Source: an uncultured Oscillibacter sp. | GTDB taxonomy: Bacteria; Bacillota_A; Clostridia; Oscillospirales; Oscillospiraceae | NCBI GenBank assembly: GCA_948902155.1 | Contig: CAQVQZ010000020.1 | Location: forward strand, 1-18,020 | Direction of reading: 5' to 3' | Length of the DNA stretch: 18,020 bases | Shown here: piece after piece, positions 15,358 through 18,020 of the stretch | How the letters are laid out: each line of letters opens with the position of its first letter | How positions within the stretch are numbered: position 1 is the stretch's first letter | Position numbers and translations under genes: made by a program | Notes under the pieces: model-generated | Told to the model about the DNA's origin: nothing | What the model saw: only the letters and a program-made list of their open reading frames with translations | The model's database searches: none

Positions 15358-15495
15358 CATTCGTGCGCTCTACCGAAAGGGCTGCGAATGTAAGGGCGGT
15401 TACTAACCGCCTGTTCCTCCACAAAAGCCGGGGCCTCAGCGGAGGGAACCCCCAGTCACCGCCTTCGGCGGTGACTGCTCCCTTTTCAAGGGAGC
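15358..15495. repeat. Palindrome-rich intergenic element (probable dispersed repeat)
   Basis: Three perfect hairpins follow in a row: GGCGGTT/AACCGCC (15395-15401 with 15405-15411), CAGTCACCGCC/GGCGGTGACTG (15453-15463 with 15467-15477, loop TTC) and GCTCCCTT/AAGGGAGC (15477-15484 with 15488-15495, loop TTC). An outer CATTCG/CGAATG pair lies upstream. No open frame here is credible. The layout, tight short loops with the last two stems sharing a base, is that of repetitive palindromic elements. Copy number cannot be judged from one window. Confidence 0.6.
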
Positions 15496-15558
15496 TTACG
15501 GGGCTGGCGCGCCGCTCTCCCACTTGCTGACGGACTGCCGGGTGACGCCCAGCCGGTC
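15496..15558 (-). pseudogene. Remnant of an XRE/Cro-type helix-turn-helix regulator gene
   Basis: The minus strand reads DRLGVTRQSVSKWESGAPAP and then a stop. The core VTRQSVSKWESG is the recognition helix of clostridial XRE regulators. No start codon or first helix lies in a plausible place upstream, and the frame ends exactly at the edge of the palindromic element (TAA then GCTCCCTT). About 20 residues of an original 60 or more survive, so the gene appears to have been cut or replaced by the repeat. Confidence 0.6.
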
Positions 15559-15592
15559 CGGCGGGGGATTCTTAAAATTTTTTCGGCGCGGC

Positions 15593-15618
15593 GAAACTTA
15601 AAGGGGCGGCGTTCCGAC
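15593..15618 (+). promoter_or_regulatory. Candidate ECF-sigma promoter, possibly autoregulatory
   Basis: GAAAC (15593-15597) and CGAC (15615-15618, followed by TATATAGG) are 17 bases apart. An AAC-containing -35 and a CG-initial -10 are typical of ECF promoters, and it lies about 40 bases before the sigma gene. Confidence 0.45.
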
Positions 15619-15659
15619 TATATAGGTGAAAGCGGCTTTCTGAAGGAGGGTGCCATGCC

Positions 15660-16211
15660 ATGGAGGATCGGGATATCATCGCCTTATACTGGGTGCGGTC
15701 GGAGGACGCTATCCGGCGGAGCGCGGAAAAGTACGGCGCGTACTGCGGCCGCATCATCCGGCGGGTATTGGGAGACGGACGGGACGCCGAGGAATGCCTC
15801 AGCGACACCTGGCTGGGGGCCTGGAACGCTATGCCGCCTCAGCGGCCCCGGCGGCTGTCCGCCTTCCTGGGGCGCATCGCGCGGAACACGGCCCTGGACC
15901 GCTACGACTACAACGCCGCCCAATGCCGGGGCGGCTTCGAGACCGTGCTGGAGGAGCTGGCGGACTGCGTGGGCGGGTCGCCGGTGGAGGAGGATTTTGA
16001 CTTCCGGCGGCTGGGGGAGTGCATCGGGACGTTTCTGGACGGCACGGGCCCGGCGGCGCGGCTGGTGTTTCTGCGGCGGTACTGGTACTGCGACAGCCTG
16101 GCGGAAATCGCCGAAGGAACGGGGTTCAGCCAGGGGAAAATCAAATCCATGCTCCACCGGACCCGGCAGGGACTGCGGGAGCATCTGCGGAAGGAGGGCT
16201 ATGACCTATGA
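15660..16211 (+). CDS. ECF-type RNA polymerase sigma factor
   Basis: This 183-residue protein has sigma region 2 (about 10-80: AEKYGAYCGRIIRRVLGDGR, DAEECLSDTWLGAWNAMPP, then AFLGRIARNTALDRYDY) and region 4 (about 112-178: ARLVFLRRYWYCDSLAEIAE, GTGFSQGKIKSMLHRTRQGL), with no region 1 or 3. GAAGGAGGG lies about ten bases before the ATG at 15660; a nearby ATG at 15655 is in another frame. It overlaps the next gene by four bases, as is usual for sigma and anti-sigma pairs. The family subtype resembles clostridial ECFs with short two-gene units. The inducing signal is unknown. Confidence 0.92.
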   Translation: MEDRDIIALYWVRSEDAIRRSAEKYGAYCGRIIRRVLGDGRDAEECLSDTWLGAWNAMPPQRPRRLSAFLGRIARNTALDRYDYNAAQCRGGFETVLEELADCVGGSPVEEDFDFRRLGECIGTFLDGTGPAARLVFLRRYWYCDSLAEIAEGTGFSQGKIKSMLHRTRQGLREHLRKEGYDL

Positions 16212-17215
16212 CGAGAGAAGAGCTGTTCCGCGCCGTCGGGGAGGTCCCGGAGGACCAGATCGGGGCGGCGGAAACCGTGAAGAAGCAGGCGCGCCCCTGG
16301 AGGCGGTTCGGGGCGCTGGCGGCGTGCCTGGCCGTGCTGGTGACGGCGGCTGCGGCGGCACCCTGGATGAACCGGGGGCAGCCGGACTGGAACCACATTC
16401 TTTACAGCTTCAACCCTGGGGCGGCGAAGGGAGAAACGGACGGCGGCGGGGACGCCGGGGGCGGAGATTTGGATGGATCCGACTACTGGGCGGAGGTCCC
16501 GGTCCGGCCCGGACACCCCAGCCATCCCGACTACTCCATCGACGTGGAGATCGGGCAGATGAGCGGGCCGGGTACGGACGCGGGCATGATGGGCGCTTCG
16601 TCCTGCGTGGCGTGGAAGTCCCCGGAAGAGCTTTTCGCGGAGGATACCGCGATTTTCCGGGGAATCGTCCGGGAAACGCACTATTTTCAGGTATCTATGG
16701 GGGCCTTCAACCGGGGGGAGATCAAAATCCCGGTCTACTGCACGAGGGCGCTGGTGGAGGTCACGGACGCGATCCGGGGAAATCTTACCGAGGGGGACGT
16801 CTACAGCCTCCTTTGGCTGGGGGCCAAGGGGTATATGTCCACCTCCCTGATCGGGCCGCTGGAAGAGCTGGACGTTGGCGGCGAGGCTATTTTCATGCCG
16901 GTATGGACGGACCGGGACACCGGATGGAAGGAGGGGGACAGCTACTTCTGCTACGCCGACCTGGCGGAGCTGTATCTGAGCGAGGGGACGCGGTATGTGT
17001 TCGCGGATACGGCGGAGGGCGTGGCGTTCGACCGGGGGACTTACGCGGAAATCGCGGAGGCGGAGAGTCTGGACGAAATCGCCGGCTATATCCGGGGGAT
17101 GGTGGAAGCGCCGGAGCAGAGCCGGTTGGCGGCGAATCCGGCGGAAATGCAGGAGGAAGCGCCCCAGACGCCGCCGTCGGCTGGGCCTGACGGAGGCCGG
17201 GCTGCGGAAGAATAA
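16208..17215 (+). CDS. Single-pass membrane protein, probable anti-sigma factor with large extracytoplasmic domain
   Basis: This 335-residue protein starts inside the sigma gene's last codons. Residues 1-33 (MTREELFRAVGEVPEDQIGA, then charged to WRR) would be the cytoplasmic sigma-binding part, residues about 34-53 (FGALAACLAVLVTAAAAAPW) one membrane helix, and the rest would lie outside. A Gly/Asp-rich linker near 76-92 leads to a folded-looking region at about 105-290 (for example YSIDVEIG and FRGIVRETHYFQVSM), and a Pro/Glu-rich tail ends it. No zinc-type HxxxCxxC motif is present. I do not recognise the outer domain. Gene order and overlap, not sequence, drive the anti-sigma call. Confidence 0.75.
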   Translation: MTREELFRAVGEVPEDQIGAAETVKKQARPWRRFGALAACLAVLVTAAAAAPWMNRGQPDWNHILYSFNPGAAKGETDGGGDAGGGDLDGSDYWAEVPVRPGHPSHPDYSIDVEIGQMSGPGTDAGMMGASSCVAWKSPEELFAEDTAIFRGIVRETHYFQVSMGAFNRGEIKIPVYCTRALVEVTDAIRGNLTEGDVYSLLWLGAKGYMSTSLIGPLEELDVGGEAIFMPVWTDRDTGWKEGDSYFCYADLAELYLSEGTRYVFADTAEGVAFDRGTYAEIAEAESLDEIAGYIRGMVEAPEQSRLAANPAEMQEEAPQTPPSAGPDGGRAAEE

Positions 17216-17221
17216 AGAAGG

Positions 17222-17255
17222 AACCGGGCAGGGATGAATCCCCGCCCGGTTTTTT
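17222..17255 (+). terminator. Intrinsic terminator of the sigma/anti-sigma pair
   Basis: AACCGGGC..GGGA (17222-17234) pairs with TCCC..GCCCGGTT (17239-17251) with one A-C mismatch and a TGAA loop. It is followed by a T-tract through 17255 and starts seven bases after the stop. Confidence 0.9.
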
Positions 17256-17350
17256 CTGTTCTTCGCCGCCGCCCGGTTTCGCAATTCTACGTTGCCGTCG
17301 CTTCGGCTAGGTCGAACACCAGACAGCCAGAGCGCGCGAAAGCTCTTTTG

Positions 17351-17376
17351 GTTACTTTTCTCTCGAGAAAAGTAAC
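17351..17376 (-). terminator. Perfect 12-bp palindrome directly after glutamate dehydrogenase stop
   Basis: GTTACTTTTCTC (17351-17362) pairs with GAGAAAAGTAAC (17365-17376), leaving a two-base loop, and abuts the gdhA stop at 17377. No T-tract follows on the minus strand, so it may act as an RNA 3'-end stabiliser or repeat rather than a classical terminator. An AGAGC/GCTCT stem lies beside it at about 17329-17346. Confidence 0.45.
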
Positions 17377-18020
17377 TCAGAACACGCCTTGGGCCATCAT
17401 GGCGTCGGCGACGCGCTGGAAGCCTGCGATGTTCGCGCCCGCTACCAGGTTGTAGCCAAGGCCGTACTCTTCGGCGGCTTCCACGCTCATGTTGTAAATC
17501 GTGTCCATGATCTGATGGAGCTGCTTGTCGACCTCTTCCTCGGTCCACACCAGACGCTCGCTGTTCTGCGCCATCTCCAGGGCGGAGGTGGCCACGCCGC
17601 CGGCGTTGACCGCCTTGCTGGGAGCCACGATCACGCCGGGCTGGTTCATCAGAAACACCAGGGCGTCGTTAGTGGTGGGCATGTTGGCCACTTCAATATA
17701 ATACTTCACGCCGTTGGCCGCGATCTGCTTGGCGTGCTCCAGATGGACGTCGTTCTGCATAGCGGAGGGCATCACCACATCCACCTTCACGTTCCAGGGC
17801 TTCTCGCCGGCATGGAACTCCACGCCGAACTTGTCGGCGTAATCCTTCACCACGTTGCGGCCGGAATTCCGCATCTCCACCAGATAGGCGATCTTCTCAG
17901 GGGTGGCGACGCCGTCGGGATCGTAGACATAGCCGTCGGGGCCGGAGAGGGTGACCACCTTCGCGCCCAGCTCCGTGGCCTTCTTGCAGATGCCCCAGGT
18001 CACGTTGCCGAAGCCCGCGC
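17377..18020 (-). CDS. gdhA: NAD(P)-dependent glutamate dehydrogenase, C-terminal half (5' partial)
   Basis: The visible 213 residues run off the right edge; the frame continues above the GTG at 18003 as AGFGNVTWG, the start of the Rossmann dinucleotide-binding fold. Further motifs are KVVTLSGPDGYVYDPDG, YYIEVANMPTTNDA, VIVAPSKAVNAGGVATSALEM, and the C-terminal GLGYNLVAGANIAGFQRVADAMMAQG, all typical of the hexameric roughly 445-residue GdhA class. It interconverts glutamate and 2-oxoglutarate plus ammonium; the glycine-rich loop is only partly seen, so cofactor preference is not settled. The catalytic N-terminal domain is outside the window. Confidence 0.95.
   Translation of the reverse strand, partial: AGFGNVTWGICKKATELGAKVVTLSGPDGYVYDPDGVATPEKIAYLVEMRNSGRNVVKDYADKFGVEFHAGEKPWNVKVDVVMPSAMQNDVHLEHAKQIAANGVKYYIEVANMPTTNDALVFLMNQPGVIVAPSKAVNAGGVATSALEMAQNSERLVWTEEEVDKQLHQIMDTIYNMSVEAAEEYGLGYNLVAGANIAGFQRVADAMMAQGVF

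Noticed and set aside
15300..15360. tRNA-like T-arm (GGTTCGGGATACC)
   Set aside because: No matching acceptor, anticodon or D arm could be found on either side.
15655..17190. 511-residue frame overlapping the sigma and anti-sigma genes
   Set aside because: It is an out-of-frame Gly/Arg-rich translation running through both real genes; the true frames have domain motifs and coupled start/stop.
1..18020. CRISPR arrays, complete insertion sequences, phage genes, rRNA genes
   Set aside because: No regularly spaced direct repeats, transposase or integrase frames, or rRNA-like sequence were seen.

Overview
The window looks like a chromosomal segment of a GC-rich, endospore-forming, low-oxygen Firmicute, most likely an Oscillospiraceae/Ruminococcaceae-type gut clostridium. 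The reasons are the spore maturation pair spmA-spmB, an AbrB-type regulator with a C-terminal zinc knuckle, short-form HisG that depends on HisZ, a PHP-type histidinol phosphatase, strong Shine-Dalgarno sequences of the AGGAGG type, and hairpin-rich repeats between genes. The genus cannot be fixed from the sequence alone.

Bases 1-9221 are a histidine biosynthesis operon on the + strand: hisZ-hisG (one open frame, cut by the left edge), hisD, hisC, hisB, hisH, a two-helix membrane peptide, a flavin-binding PNPOx-fold protein, hisA, hisF, a 321-base hairpin-rich gap, a small cysteine-rich protein, hisIE and a PHP-type histidinol-phosphatase. Together they encode every enzyme from PRPP + ATP to histidine. 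Genes mostly overlap by a few bases or sit within about 20 bases of each other. The operon ends in a strong hairpin at 9243-9283. The operon promoter and any leader lie left of the window.

Bases 9284-11025 hold an AbrB-like regulator (minus strand) divergent from spmA-spmB (plus strand), closed by a symmetric terminator. Bases 11249-14011 (minus strand) hold a PLP-dependent Cys/Met-metabolism enzyme followed by a sodium:alanine-type amino-acid symporter, probably co-transcribed. Divergent from them is a MerR-family regulator (14272-15078). The promoter upstream of the PLP gene has a 19-base spacer between its -35 and -10 boxes, the hallmark of MerR-activated promoters, so this is probably a self-contained regulated amino-acid uptake and breakdown module.

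Bases 15079-15659 are non-coding: a terminator, a block of palindromes that looks like a dispersed repeat, and a remnant of a helix-turn-helix (XRE) gene. They precede an ECF sigma factor and its overlapping membrane-anchored partner, a probable anti-sigma factor (15660-17215), with an ECF-like promoter just upstream. The right edge holds the C-terminal half of glutamate dehydrogenase (minus strand).

The least explained parts are the 95-base cloverleaf-like element at 7196-7290 inside the his operon, the HisZ-HisG fusion with a possible internal start, the three non-histidine genes embedded in the operon, and the extracytoplasmic domain of the sigma partner.
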